From: Chloroflexota bacterium
GTDB lineage: Archaea > Iainarchaeota > Iainarchaeia > Iainarchaeales > GCA-2688035
DNA: 8,136 nt
Assembly (NCBI GenBank): GCA_030634785.1
Contig: DAOWAC010000040.1
Location: 1-8,136, forward strand
Direction of reading: 5' to 3'
Of this stretch, positions 1 to 5,616 are shown in pieces (the first letter of the stretch is position 1; each line of letters begins with the position of its first letter). A program made the translations under genes and the position numbers. Under the pieces are notes generated by a model, which saw nothing but the letters and a program-made list of their open reading frames with translations, searched no databases and had not been told where the DNA came from.

Positions 1-49
1 AACCTGTTGAAATTCGTCTTGTCTTTATCTCATTTAGGTTTGGAAGCAT
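1..49 (-). CDS. N-terminus of an XRE-type HTH transcriptional regulator (partial)
   Basis: Reading the minus strand from an ATG at 49-47 gives 16 codons, MLPNLNEIKTRRISTG, before the window ends. This resembles the opening of archaeal XRE-family HTH regulators, often carrying CBS domains, whose N-terminus has the pattern MLP.L.EIK.RR...G followed by a helix-turn-helix (family knowledge). The one visible base of the next codon is T, compatible with the leucine usual there. Only this fragment is visible, so the HTH itself, any CBS domains and the target are unknown. It is divergent from metK across about 136 bases, so the two promoters share that gap. No Shine-Dalgarno sequence is obvious upstream. 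The call rests on a short motif and orientation, so it is moderate at best. Confidence 0.5.
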   Translation of the reverse strand, partial: MLPNLNEIKTRRISTG

Positions 50-146
50 AGGATTATAGGTGTACCAAAAAGCATTTTAATGTTATTCTAATCGGAATAA
101 TTGATGCATTTTGCAATTACTTAAAAGCATTATCCGGTTTCTTTTC

Positions 147-154
147 TTAAAATA
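147..154 (+). promoter_or_regulatory. Possible TATA box for metK
   Basis: TTAAAATA at 147-154 is an AT-only octamer centred about 35 nt before the metK ATG. An archaeal start site about 25 nt downstream would fall near 176, leaving a leader of about 10 nt. The surroundings are also AT-rich, so the box is only a candidate. If transcription starts there, the GGAG at 171-174 would lie outside or at the edge of the mRNA. Confidence 0.25.
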
Positions 155-185
155 ATGAATTAATTTTTTTGGAGTTGATGAGGAA

Positions 186-1349
186 ATGAGAACAGGAGAC
201 GGAAAATTTTTGTTCACAAGCGAAGCCATGACAGAGGGACATCCTGACAAGGTCTGCGATCAGATAAGTGACGCAATTCTTGACGATATAATTAAGGATG
301 ACCCAAAGGCAAGGGTTGCATGTGAAACAATGGCCGGAATGGGTTTCATTCTTGTTGCAGGTGAAATAACCACCAAAAGCTATGTGGATGTGCAAAAGAT
401 TGCAAGAGAAGTTTTGAAAGACATTGGTTATAGCAAACCAGAATATGGTTTTGATTACCAAAGTGTTGGAATTTTAACCTCTATTCACGAACAAAGCCCT
501 GATATTGCAATGGGTGTTAATGAAAAAGACGGAGAAAGCGGTGCAGGAGACCAGGGAATGATGTCTGGTTATGCAACAAACGAAACTCCTGAATTAATGC
601 CTGCGCCAATAATGTACGCGCACAAGCTTGCAATGAAGCTTACAGAGGTCAGAAAGGACGGCACATTGCCTTACCTCAGGCCTGATGGCAAAACACAGGT
701 AACAATTGAATACGATGGCGGAAAGCCAAAAAAGATTACTGCCGTAGTCGTTGCAGCACAGCACGATCCTGATGTAGAACTTGAAAAGCTAAGGGAAGAC
801 ATTAAGGAAAAGGTCATAAAGCCAGTTTGCGGAGACCTTCTTGCAGATGATACAAAATACCTTATTAACAATACTGGTAGGTTTGTCATCGGCGGACCTG
901 TAGCAGACACAGGCTGTACTGGAAGAAAAATAATTGTTGACACCTATGGAGGAGTCGGAAACCACGGTGGAGGAGCTTTTTCTGGAAAGGACCCTACAAA
1001 GGTTGACAGGTCAGCTGCTTATATGGCAAGGCATATTGCCAAAAACATTGTAAAAGCCGGTTTGGCTGACAGAGCAGAGATTCAGATTTCTTACGCAATT
1101 GGAAGCAGAGAGCCAGTAAGCCTTTTCATAGACCTTCACGGAACCCATAAGGTTGACCCAAAGAAGATTCAGGAAGCTGTAAAGAAATTGTTTAATTTAA
1201 AGCCAAGCGAAATAATAAAATACCTTGACTTACAAAAACCAATTTTCAGAAGAGCCTGTGTTTACGGACACTTTGGTCACGAAGACGAAATCTTCACTTG
1301 GGAAAAGACAGACAGGGCAGACGAATTGAAAAAGGAATGCGGGCTTTAA
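186..1349 (+). CDS. metK: S-adenosylmethionine synthetase (methionine adenosyltransferase), bacterial-type
   Basis: This enzyme makes S-adenosylmethionine from methionine and ATP, releasing phosphate and diphosphate, in the cytoplasm. The 387-residue protein is full length compared with about 384 in E. coli MetK. Visible signatures are the ATP-binding GHPDK (18-22, His19), the GAGDQG signature (119-124), DTGCTGRK (241-248, Cys where Leu is common), and the glycine-rich loop [16 protein letters not shown] (261-276). These belong to the bacterial/eukaryotic MetK family, not to the unrelated-looking archaeal MAT family used by most archaea. The ATG at 186 is the only reasonable start: the GHPDK spacing is right and no in-frame start precedes it. 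GGAG lies 11 nt upstream and AGGAA directly abuts the ATG. The gene is divergent from the partial regulator and followed by a T-rich terminator-like tract. The identification is firm; the lineage implication is inferred. Confidence 0.97.
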   Translation: MRTGDGKFLFTSEAMTEGHPDKVCDQISDAILDDIIKDDPKARVACETMAGMGFILVAGEITTKSYVDVQKIAREVLKDIGYSKPEYGFDYQSVGILTSIHEQSPDIAMGVNEKDGESGAGDQGMMSGYATNETPELMPAPIMYAHKLAMKLTEVRKDGTLPYLRPDGKTQVTIEYDGGKPKKITAVVVAAQHDPDVELEKLREDIKEKVIKPVCGDLLADDTKYLINNTGRFVIGGPVADTGCTGRKIIVDTYGGVGNHGGGAFSGKDPTKVDRSAAYMARHIAKNIVKAGLADRAEIQISYAIGSREPVSLFIDLHGTHKVDPKKIQEAVKKLFNLKPSEIIKYLDLQKPIFRRACVYGHFGHEDEIFTWEKTDRADELKKECGL

Positions 1350-1354
1350 AGTCT

Positions 1355-1375
1355 GTTTTTTCCTTTCTTTTTTTA
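1355..1375 (+). terminator. T-rich archaeal-type terminator after metK
   Basis: A tract made almost wholly of T, with a few C, begins 6 nt after the metK stop. Archaeal RNA polymerase commonly terminates on such U-rich runs without needing a hairpin. No inverted repeat precedes it. The peptidase gene downstream has its own TATA-like box. Confidence 0.5.
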
Positions 1376-1455
1376 TATTATTTCTCTTTTATTAATTAAA
1401 ATATGTTATATAAGTAATGCAAGGAATTATGGCTTTTTTTAAATTTGTAAATGTT

Positions 1456-1465
1456 TTTCATATAA
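1456..1465 (+). promoter_or_regulatory. Likely TATA box for the C39-like peptidase gene
   Basis: TTTCATATAA at 1456-1465 would place a transcription start near 1486-1488, about 10 nt before the ATG at 1497 and downstream of the TTG at 1479. It therefore favours the ATG start. A second TATA-like octamer, TTATATAA at 1406-1413, would give a leader of about 60 nt and is the alternative. Confidence 0.35.
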
Positions 1466-1496
1466 CAATTTAAGTCTTTTGCACATTAATTCTGAA

Positions 1497-2003
1497 ATGA
1501 AAAAACTTTCTGTTCCATTGTTAAAACAAACCAAATCGTCTTGTGGTGTAACTTCTTTAAGAATGGTTTTTCAATACTTTGGCAAAGATGTTTCTTCAAA
1601 GAAAATAATTCAAAAAATTGGAGGGCTTAAAAAATACGGTGTTAAAACCATTAAGTTGGCTGATTTTGCTGAAGATTTTGGCTTCAAAATTGAAGCTTAT
1701 TCATATAATAAAAAGAAAGCCAAAGGAAAAGCCATAATAAAAAAACCTTCAAAAACAGATATAATAAAATTTTTAAGAAAGAAACTGCCTGTAATCATTG
1801 CTGTGAACGCCTTTATCCTTCACAACAAAGGGCCGCTTACTATGGGACATTTCATTGTTATTACAAAATATGAAAAAGGCAAGTTTTGGTATAATAATCC
1901 GCATGATGGAAAATCGCACACAATCAAAGAAGAGACCTTGCTTTTTGCTTGGCACAACAACATTCTGGATTCAAGTGCTTACCTGCTTGTCTTAAAACCA
2001 TAA
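1497..2003 (+). CDS. C39-like cysteine peptidase domain protein
   Basis: This 168-residue protein is little more than one papain-fold domain of the C39 type. The N-terminal motif Q-x4-CG-x-TSLRMV-x2-YFG (Gln11, Cys16) matches the oxyanion glutamine and nucleophile cysteine of C39 peptidases. The GHFIVI block (His118) supplies the histidine, and the following strand ends in NNPHDG, where the third residue is usually Asp (DP) but here is Asn134. Asn still works as the third member in papain, so activity is plausible. C39 domains usually sit on ABC exporters and cut double-glycine leaders. Here there is no transporter, membrane segment or signal peptide, so the domain is probably cytoplasmic with an unknown substrate. 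The start is the ATG at 1497; a TTG at 1479 would add six residues before the motif and lies upstream of the probable transcript start. Confidence 0.75.
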   Translation: MKKLSVPLLKQTKSSCGVTSLRMVFQYFGKDVSSKKIIQKIGGLKKYGVKTIKLADFAEDFGFKIEAYSYNKKKAKGKAIIKKPSKTDIIKFLRKKLPVIIAVNAFILHNKGPLTMGHFIVITKYEKGKFWYNNPHDGKSHTIKEETLLFAWHNNILDSSAYLLVLKP

Positions 2004-2029
2004 AAAACATTTTAAAAATGCATTTTTAT

Positions 2030-2037
2030 TTTATATA
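2030..2037 (+). promoter_or_regulatory. TATA box upstream of the YbaK-like gene
   Basis: TTTATATA at 2030-2037 matches the archaeal TATA consensus exactly. Its centre is about 24 nt before the ATG at 2058, so transcription should start at or within a few bases of the start codon, giving a leaderless or nearly leaderless mRNA. No Shine-Dalgarno sequence is present, which fits. It probably drives the three-gene run to 3511. Confidence 0.5.
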
Positions 2038-2057
2038 TTATATTAAGTGAAAACACA

Positions 2058-2459
2058 ATGCTTGAAGATTTTATTAAAGCAAATGAATTGCAGGCAAAAA
2101 TTTTACCACTTCCGGTAAAAGCTCCTACAATCAAATGTACTCTTTTCAGATGCAACGATGCCGATGTTTTGGCAATTTCCTTTGCTTCAAAAGAACTTGA
2201 CCCAAAAAAGCTTGCAAAAGCTGTTGGAGCAAAAGAAGCAATTCCGATAGCACTGGAAGAAGCAGAAAACATAACAGGTTATGATTTTGAATTTATGCCA
2301 CCTGTTTCAATTTATGGAGTAAAAACAGTTGTTGACTCAAAGCTTTTTGTTGCCGAAAAAGTAAAATGTCTTCTTAGTGCTGAGCAAGTTCTTGAAATAA
2401 CTCCTAAAGAAATTGTTGAAGCAAACGATAATGTAATAAAAGCAGAGATAACACTTTAA
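2058..2459 (+). CDS. YbaK/ProX-type aminoacyl-tRNA deacylase-like protein
   Basis: This 133-residue protein fits the stand-alone YbaK/EbsC/ProX editing domain, a family that hydrolyses mischarged tRNAs such as Cys- or Ala-tRNA(Pro). The order of features is typical. Strand IKCTLF carries the conserved lysine (Lys26). A helix LDPKKLAKAVGAKEA (48-61) follows, then an EEAENITGY segment (67-75), MPP (80-82), and a VDSKLF strand (92-97). One oddity is that the loop after TG reads YDFEFMPP, where the family usually has a glycine before the proline, so substrate choice or activity may differ. The start is the ATG at 2058, 24 nt after a consensus TATA box. It is the first gene of a tight run with a PHP protein and a MetRS-beta-like protein, which suggests a tRNA-related role. 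The fold call is fairly sure; the substrate is unknown. Confidence 0.75.
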   Translation: MLEDFIKANELQAKILPLPVKAPTIKCTLFRCNDADVLAISFASKELDPKKLAKAVGAKEAIPIALEEAENITGYDFEFMPPVSIYGVKTVVDSKLFVAEKVKCLLSAEQVLEITPKEIVEANDNVIKAEITL

Positions 2460-2490
2460 CTTTAAAAACAAATCCTACCTTTCTAATTAC

Positions 2491-3159
2491 ATGCTTCTTG
2501 ACTTACACGTGCACAGCAAATACAGCGAAGATAGTGTTTCAAAGCCAATTGATTTGGTTCAAAAGGCTGCTAAAAAAGGCTTTGGATTTGCAACAACAGA
2601 CCACAATAATTGTGATTCCTGGAACGAATTCAAAAAACTTGGCAAAAAATTCAATGTTCCAATTGTTTTCGGGACCGAAATAAAAGCTCACAAGGGAGAC
2701 AAGCTTTTGGGAGATTTGCTTTGTCTTTTTTTAAAAAAACCTGTTGTAACAAAAGATTTTTTTGAAGCAGTTGAATTAACGCATGCACAGGGCGGAATTG
2801 TTGCTCCTGCGCACTCATTTGATCTCATGCGAAAGCCTTTTTTAAGAGGCTGGGGAGACGAACTTCTAAGAGTTAAAAAACATCTTGATGCTCTGGAGGT
2901 TTTTAACAGCAGAACAATTGTTAAAAAATTCAATGCCAGGGCAAAAAAGTTTGCAAAAGAAAACAAGCTTCCAATGATTTGTGGTTCTGATGCTCATACT
3001 CCAAAAGAACTTGGAAATTCTCTTACAGAAGTAAAAGCAAAAACTATTGAAGAAGCAAAGGCTGAAATTTTGGCAGGAAGAACAAGACTGCATTGTCACA
3101 GTTCTTCAGTTATTGTTCACTCTTATTCAACAATGGCAAAACTTGGATTGAAAAAATAA
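2491..3159 (+). CDS. PHP-domain metal-dependent phosphoesterase
   Basis: This 222-residue protein is a single PHP domain, the metal-binding phosphoesterase fold related to histidinol phosphatase and to the RNase AM/TrpH (YciV) group. Metal ligands are visible in order: HVHS (His6, His8), TTDH (Asp37, His38), GTEI (Glu63), APAHSF (His108) and GSDAH (Asp167, His169). The ALEVFNSR segment (134-141) is the strand that usually precedes the last ligand block. Characterised relatives act on nucleotides, AMP phosphates or RNA 5' ends; which applies here cannot be told. It starts at the ATG at 2491, 31 nt after the YbaK-like stop, with no Shine-Dalgarno or TATA box in the gap, so it is probably co-transcribed. 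All ligand positions are intact, so it is likely active. Confidence 0.88.
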   Translation: MLLDLHVHSKYSEDSVSKPIDLVQKAAKKGFGFATTDHNNCDSWNEFKKLGKKFNVPIVFGTEIKAHKGDKLLGDLLCLFLKKPVVTKDFFEAVELTHAQGGIVAPAHSFDLMRKPFLRGWGDELLRVKKHLDALEVFNSRTIVKKFNARAKKFAKENKLPMICGSDAHTPKELGNSLTEVKAKTIEEAKAEILAGRTRLHCHSSSVIVHSYSTMAKLGLKK

Positions 3160-3175
3160 AATGTCAAAAATAAAC

Positions 3176-3181
3176 GAGGTG
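3176..3181 (+). promoter_or_regulatory. Shine-Dalgarno sequence for the MetRS-beta-like gene
   Basis: GAGGTG at 3176-3181 sits 6 nt before the ATG at 3188, an ideal spacing for pairing with the 16S rRNA tail. It stands out because most genes in the window lack such a site, and it fits an internal operon gene. Confidence 0.6.
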
Positions 3182-3187
3182 TAAAAA

Positions 3188-3511
3188 ATGATTAGTTTTC
3201 AGGACTGGCAAAAGTCAGATTTAAAGGTTGCAAAAATCATTACGGCAGAAGACATTCCTGGCAAAGACAAGCTTTACAAATTACAAATTGATTTGGGTTC
3301 GGAGAAAAGGCAAATTATTGCCGGCATAAAACCCTTTTTTGAAAAAGAAGAGCTTGCAGGTAAAAACATTATTGTTGTTGCAAATCTTGAACCTGTAATA
3401 ATCGCAGGACTTGAAAGTCAGGCAATGCTTTTAGCAGCAAAAGATTCTGAAGGCAACTACAAGCTTGTTTCAATTGGCGATTCTGTTGAAGCCGGAACAA
3501 GTGTTGAATAA
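3188..3511 (+). CDS. Free-standing tRNA-binding OB-fold protein (MetRS-beta/CsaA-like)
   Basis: This 107-residue protein is one EMAP-II-type tRNA-binding OB fold. It shows the family order: an opening FQDWQKSDLKVAKI (4-17), a strand with DKLYKLQIDLG (27-37), RQIIAGI (41-47), the EELAGKNIIVVANLEPV block (53-69), and GLESQAMLLAA (74-84). In many archaea this domain is a separate gene annotated as the beta subunit of methionyl-tRNA synthetase; the same fold is the C-terminus of bacterial MetG and the CsaA chaperone. It probably helps dock tRNA on a synthetase, but a partner is not in the window. It starts at 3188 behind a good Shine-Dalgarno site and closes the three-gene run. Its stop is 6 nt from the convergent traB stop. 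Confidence 0.82.
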   Translation: MISFQDWQKSDLKVAKIITAEDIPGKDKLYKLQIDLGSEKRQIIAGIKPFFEKEELAGKNIIVVANLEPVIIAGLESQAMLLAAKDSEGNYKLVSIGDSVEAGTSVE

Positions 3512-3517
3512 ACAGTT

Positions 3518-4675
3518 TCAACCTCCTAATAACAGGCTTGTAATATATGGTAATGCAATCACTGTTCCGATTAGGCTGCCGATGTTTGCAAAGGCTGTTA
3601 CCATTAGAATTTTTGTAACTCGGTTGTGAGTCATTTCCATTACTCCGCTCAGTTTTGGTAATTGTTCGAAGTCGTTAACTTTTGGTGGTCGCATTTTTAA
3701 TTCAACAAGTCCTGCAACCCATCCTGCGGCAAAAGCAGGGTGTAGTGAAGTAAACGGTGCTGCAATAAATGCTGCAAGAATTGACAAAGGATGTGCTCTT
3801 GCAAGAGCTGCTCCCAAAGCTGAAAGGATTCCGTTAATCAGGAACCACATCAAAAGCATGTCAAGTGCTATGTCAACTCCTTTTATATAAATTCCAAATA
3901 CAAGGACTGTAATAAATACTACTGGTACAAGATATTTCAAAACACTAATCCAGCTTCTTTTTTTCTTAACAGTAAGTAACGGTCTTATGTCTCTTGGCTT
4001 ATCAAGGTATTTTTTAATTCCTTCCAAGTGTCCTGCTCCGACAACTGCAACGATTTTTTTTGCTTTTATTCCAAGAATCTTGTTTGCAATTACTATATCT
4101 CTTTCGTCAACCAAAACTTCTTTTACTGACGGCAACTCTTTGCCAAGTTGTTGCATTAATGCATTTAGCATATCTTTTTCTTTGAGTTTTTCAACAGTTT
4201 TTGCATCGAGCGTTTTTCCAAATCCAAAAAATCCTCCAAGAATGCTGTAACCCATTTTTGCTTTTTCAACAAGTCCCATTTTGTTCAGGGCTCTTTTAAG
4301 AGTAACTCTTACATCTCTGTCAAGAAGTGCTATTGGAAGTTTTTTTCTTGCAGCAACTTTTACCGCTTCCAACATTTCGCTTCCTGGCTTTACTCCCAAA
4401 TCATCTCCAATTTGTCTTTGCAGGTTTGACAAAAGAACGTTTAAAAGAAACAGATATGTTTTTCCTTCTTTGATTATTTGCCCCAAATCCATCTGTTGCC
4501 ATTTTTTGCCCTGTTTTAATTGCTGTAGTCTTTGTATGTCAAGTTCTATTCCTACAACATCTGGTTTTTCTTTTTCAATGGTTTGGCTAACAAGATTTAC
4601 ACTTTCTTTGCTTACATGAGCTGTTCCAACAAGTATAATTTCTTTCTCTCCAATCCTTATTTTTTCAACAAGCAA
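3518..4675 (-). CDS. TraB/PrgY-family membrane protein
   Basis: This 385-residue protein has an N-terminal TraB/Tiki-like domain and a C-terminal membrane part. Conserved blocks are GTAHVSKES (17-25), VGIELD (41-46), DRDVRVTLKRA (119-129), DERD (190-193) and VVGAGHLEGI (211-220). In this superfamily GTAH, the glutamate of GIELD and GAGH contribute to a proposed metal site, and relatives act in pheromone shutdown (PrgY) or Wnt cleavage (Tiki). The archaeal function is unknown. Hydrophobic segments lie at about 245-264, 267-292, 296-323 and 353-383, so it is anchored in the membrane with the TraB domain on one side. The start is TTG at 4675-4673: an in-frame TGA at 4684-4682 excludes longer forms, and later ATGs would lose the GTAH motif. 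It is divergent from the Trm112-like gene and convergent with the MetRS-beta-like gene. Confidence 0.9.
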   Translation of the reverse strand: MLVEKIRIGEKEIILVGTAHVSKESVNLVSQTIEKEKPDVVGIELDIQRLQQLKQGKKWQQMDLGQIIKEGKTYLFLLNVLLSNLQRQIGDDLGVKPGSEMLEAVKVAARKKLPIALLDRDVRVTLKRALNKMGLVEKAKMGYSILGGFFGFGKTLDAKTVEKLKEKDMLNALMQQLGKELPSVKEVLVDERDIVIANKILGIKAKKIVAVVGAGHLEGIKKYLDKPRDIRPLLTVKKKRSWISVLKYLVPVVFITVLVFGIYIKGVDIALDMLLMWFLINGILSALGAALARAHPLSILAAFIAAPFTSLHPAFAAGWVAGLVELKMRPPKVNDFEQLPKLSGVMEMTHNRVTKILMVTAFANIGSLIGTVIALPYITSLLLGG

Positions 4676-4708
4676 GCAAAATCACTAGATTATTAAAAAA
4701 GGAAAAGG

Positions 4709-4716
4709 TTTAATTA
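4709..4716. promoter_or_regulatory. Possible shared TATA element between traB and the Trm112-like gene
   Basis: The near-palindromic TTTAATTA lies in the 79-base gap between two divergent genes. Read on the plus strand it would set a start near 4738, about 17 nt before the Trm112-like ATG. Read on the minus strand it would set one near 4688, about 12 nt before the traB TTG. It could serve both directions, but AT-rich sequence makes chance matches common. Confidence 0.28.
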
Positions 4717-4754
4717 GAATTTGGTTTGCATAGTATTGTAGTTAAGGCTTTATT

Positions 4755-4928
4755 ATGACACTTGAACTGAGTAAAAAACTGTTAAATGTCCTGGTTTGTC
4801 CAAAATGCAAGGGAAACCTAAAATATGAAGAGACAAAATCTCGCTTAATTTGCCCAAAATGCAAGCTTGCCTATCGCATTGAAGAAGGTATTCCAATAAT
4901 GCTTGTAGAAGAAGCTGAAAAGCTTTAA
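4755..4928 (+). CDS. Trm112/YcaR-like zinc-ribbon protein
   Basis: This 57-residue protein shows the Trm112/UPF0434 pattern: LLNVLVCPKCKGNL (9-22), a second CPKC (33-36), then LAYRIEEGIPIML (38-50) and EEAEKL at the end. The four cysteines at 15, 18, 33 and 36 form two CxxC knuckles for one zinc ion. Trm112 proteins are small activators that bind and stabilise SAM-dependent methyltransferases acting on tRNA, rRNA or release factors. No such partner is in the window, though metK makes the cofactor 3.4 kb away. Most relatives read LAYP where this has LAYR. A close paralogue, truncated at its N-terminus, ends at 5755. The start is the ATG at 4755, giving the normal family length. The kinase-like gene follows after 37 nt. 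Confidence 0.85.
   Translation: MTLELSKKLLNVLVCPKCKGNLKYEETKSRLICPKCKLAYRIEEGIPIMLVEEAEKL
4797..4928 (+). repeat. Zinc-ribbon coding repeat, copy 1 (copy 2 at 5621-5755)
   Basis: The segments 4797-4928 and 5621-5755 align along their whole length as direct repeats about 820 bases apart. They share runs such as CCAAAATGCAA near the start and ATTCCAATAATGCTTGT near the end. Similarity falls away upstream of the first cysteine codon, so the duplicated block covers the ribbon and tail but not the gene's 5' end. Confidence 0.6.
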
Positions 4929-4965
4929 CCGTTGGCTTTTTTAATTTCAAAAACAATATTTTTTT

Positions 4966-5616
4966 ATGCGAAAAAGAAAGATTCCCCTTGCTATAGTAAA
5001 ACGTGTAAGGTGCATTATTAAAAAAGAAAATACAAAAAACAGTGTTTTTCCAACCACTGACTCAAAAAGAGTCTATGCTGTCCTTGGAAAAATGGAAAAT
5101 GTTGACCACCGAAAAAACAGTGCCATATCTTCTGCTGCCGACACCGCCAACTGGGGTGGAAGGGTAAGACAAATGAATGTTTCAAGAAATTTTTCCGGTT
5201 TTAAGGTTGTATTAAAAAGAACACACGCGTCAAATGCAAAAGCCATTATTTCCACAGTTAAAAATCTGATTAAATTGCACAACAAGGGCTTTAAGCCAAA
5301 ACACTATTCTTTGTCTTGTCTTGAAGCTTATTCTGTTGGTAAAAATGTGATTCTAATGGAAACTTGTACTGCTCCTTCTATTAAAGAAATCCTTGAATGG
5401 AATTCTCGTTCAAAAAGGGGGCAAAAATTTCTTAAAGAGAATCTAGACGGAAGCACAGAAAGCCTGCGTACTGCATGGAATGAACTGGAGGCCAATCTTA
5501 CCCAAACTGTGAATTCCAGAAACCCGTGGCAATATATTGTTGCTAATAATAATGTTCTTGTGCTTGGCAGGGACGGAAAAAAGTTCAAATTTGCGCTCTT
5601 ATTGGACCGTTATTAA
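4966..5616 (+). CDS. Degenerate protein-kinase-like protein, apparently lacking the C-lobe
   Basis: No close family was recognised for this 216-residue protein. Its second half resembles a protein-kinase fold. The strand GFKVVLKR (78-85) offers a beta-3-type lysine (Lys84). A helix-rich stretch follows to about 106. NVILMETCTAPSIKEIL (127-143) looks like the hinge strand and following helix. NNNVLVLGRDGKKFKFALLLDRY (194-216) resembles the catalytic-loop Asn followed by the strand ending in the metal-binding Asp (Asp214). The catalytic Asp expected five residues before Asn196 is absent (Ile191). The protein stops two residues after Asp214, so the C-lobe helices are missing. The first 70 residues are basic and unassigned. 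The start is the ATG at 4966, 37 nt after the Trm112-like stop, with no Shine-Dalgarno site. Coding looks real from its length and composition; the kinase relation is inference from pattern only. Confidence 0.6.
   Translation: MRKRKIPLAIVKRVRCIIKKENTKNSVFPTTDSKRVYAVLGKMENVDHRKNSAISSAADTANWGGRVRQMNVSRNFSGFKVVLKRTHASNAKAIISTVKNLIKLHNKGFKPKHYSLSCLEAYSVGKNVILMETCTAPSIKEILEWNSRSKRGQKFLKENLDGSTESLRTAWNELEANLTQTVNSRNPWQYIVANNNVLVLGRDGKKFKFALLLDRY

Noticed and set aside
68..131. AAAAGCATT direct repeat (68-76 and 123-131) as a defined operator
   Set aside because: A nonamer twice in AT-rich sequence is weak evidence, and there is no symmetry. It is mentioned only as a possible regulator site.
50..185. 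SAM riboswitch upstream of metK
   Set aside because: The gap is AT-rich with no clear multi-helix core or conserved SAM-aptamer blocks; such riboswitches are also mainly bacterial.
671..943. Minus-strand open frame inside metK
   Set aside because: It is antisense to conserved metK motifs, and its serine-rich translation is typical of a complementary frame.
1479..1496. TTG at 1479 as start of the C39-like gene
   Set aside because: It adds six residues before the conserved region and lies upstream of the probable transcript start. The ATG at 1497 is better placed.
1350..1496. tRNA or small RNA gene between metK and the C39-like gene
   Set aside because: No cloverleaf, GTTCRA-like box or GC-rich stem is present. 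The gap holds only a T-tract and TATA-like boxes.
3987..4619. Plus-strand open frames opposite traB (3987-4250 and 4281-4619)
   Set aside because: They are antisense to a well-conserved protein, are rich in Ser/Phe/Pro as expected from shadow frames, and have no recognisable motif.
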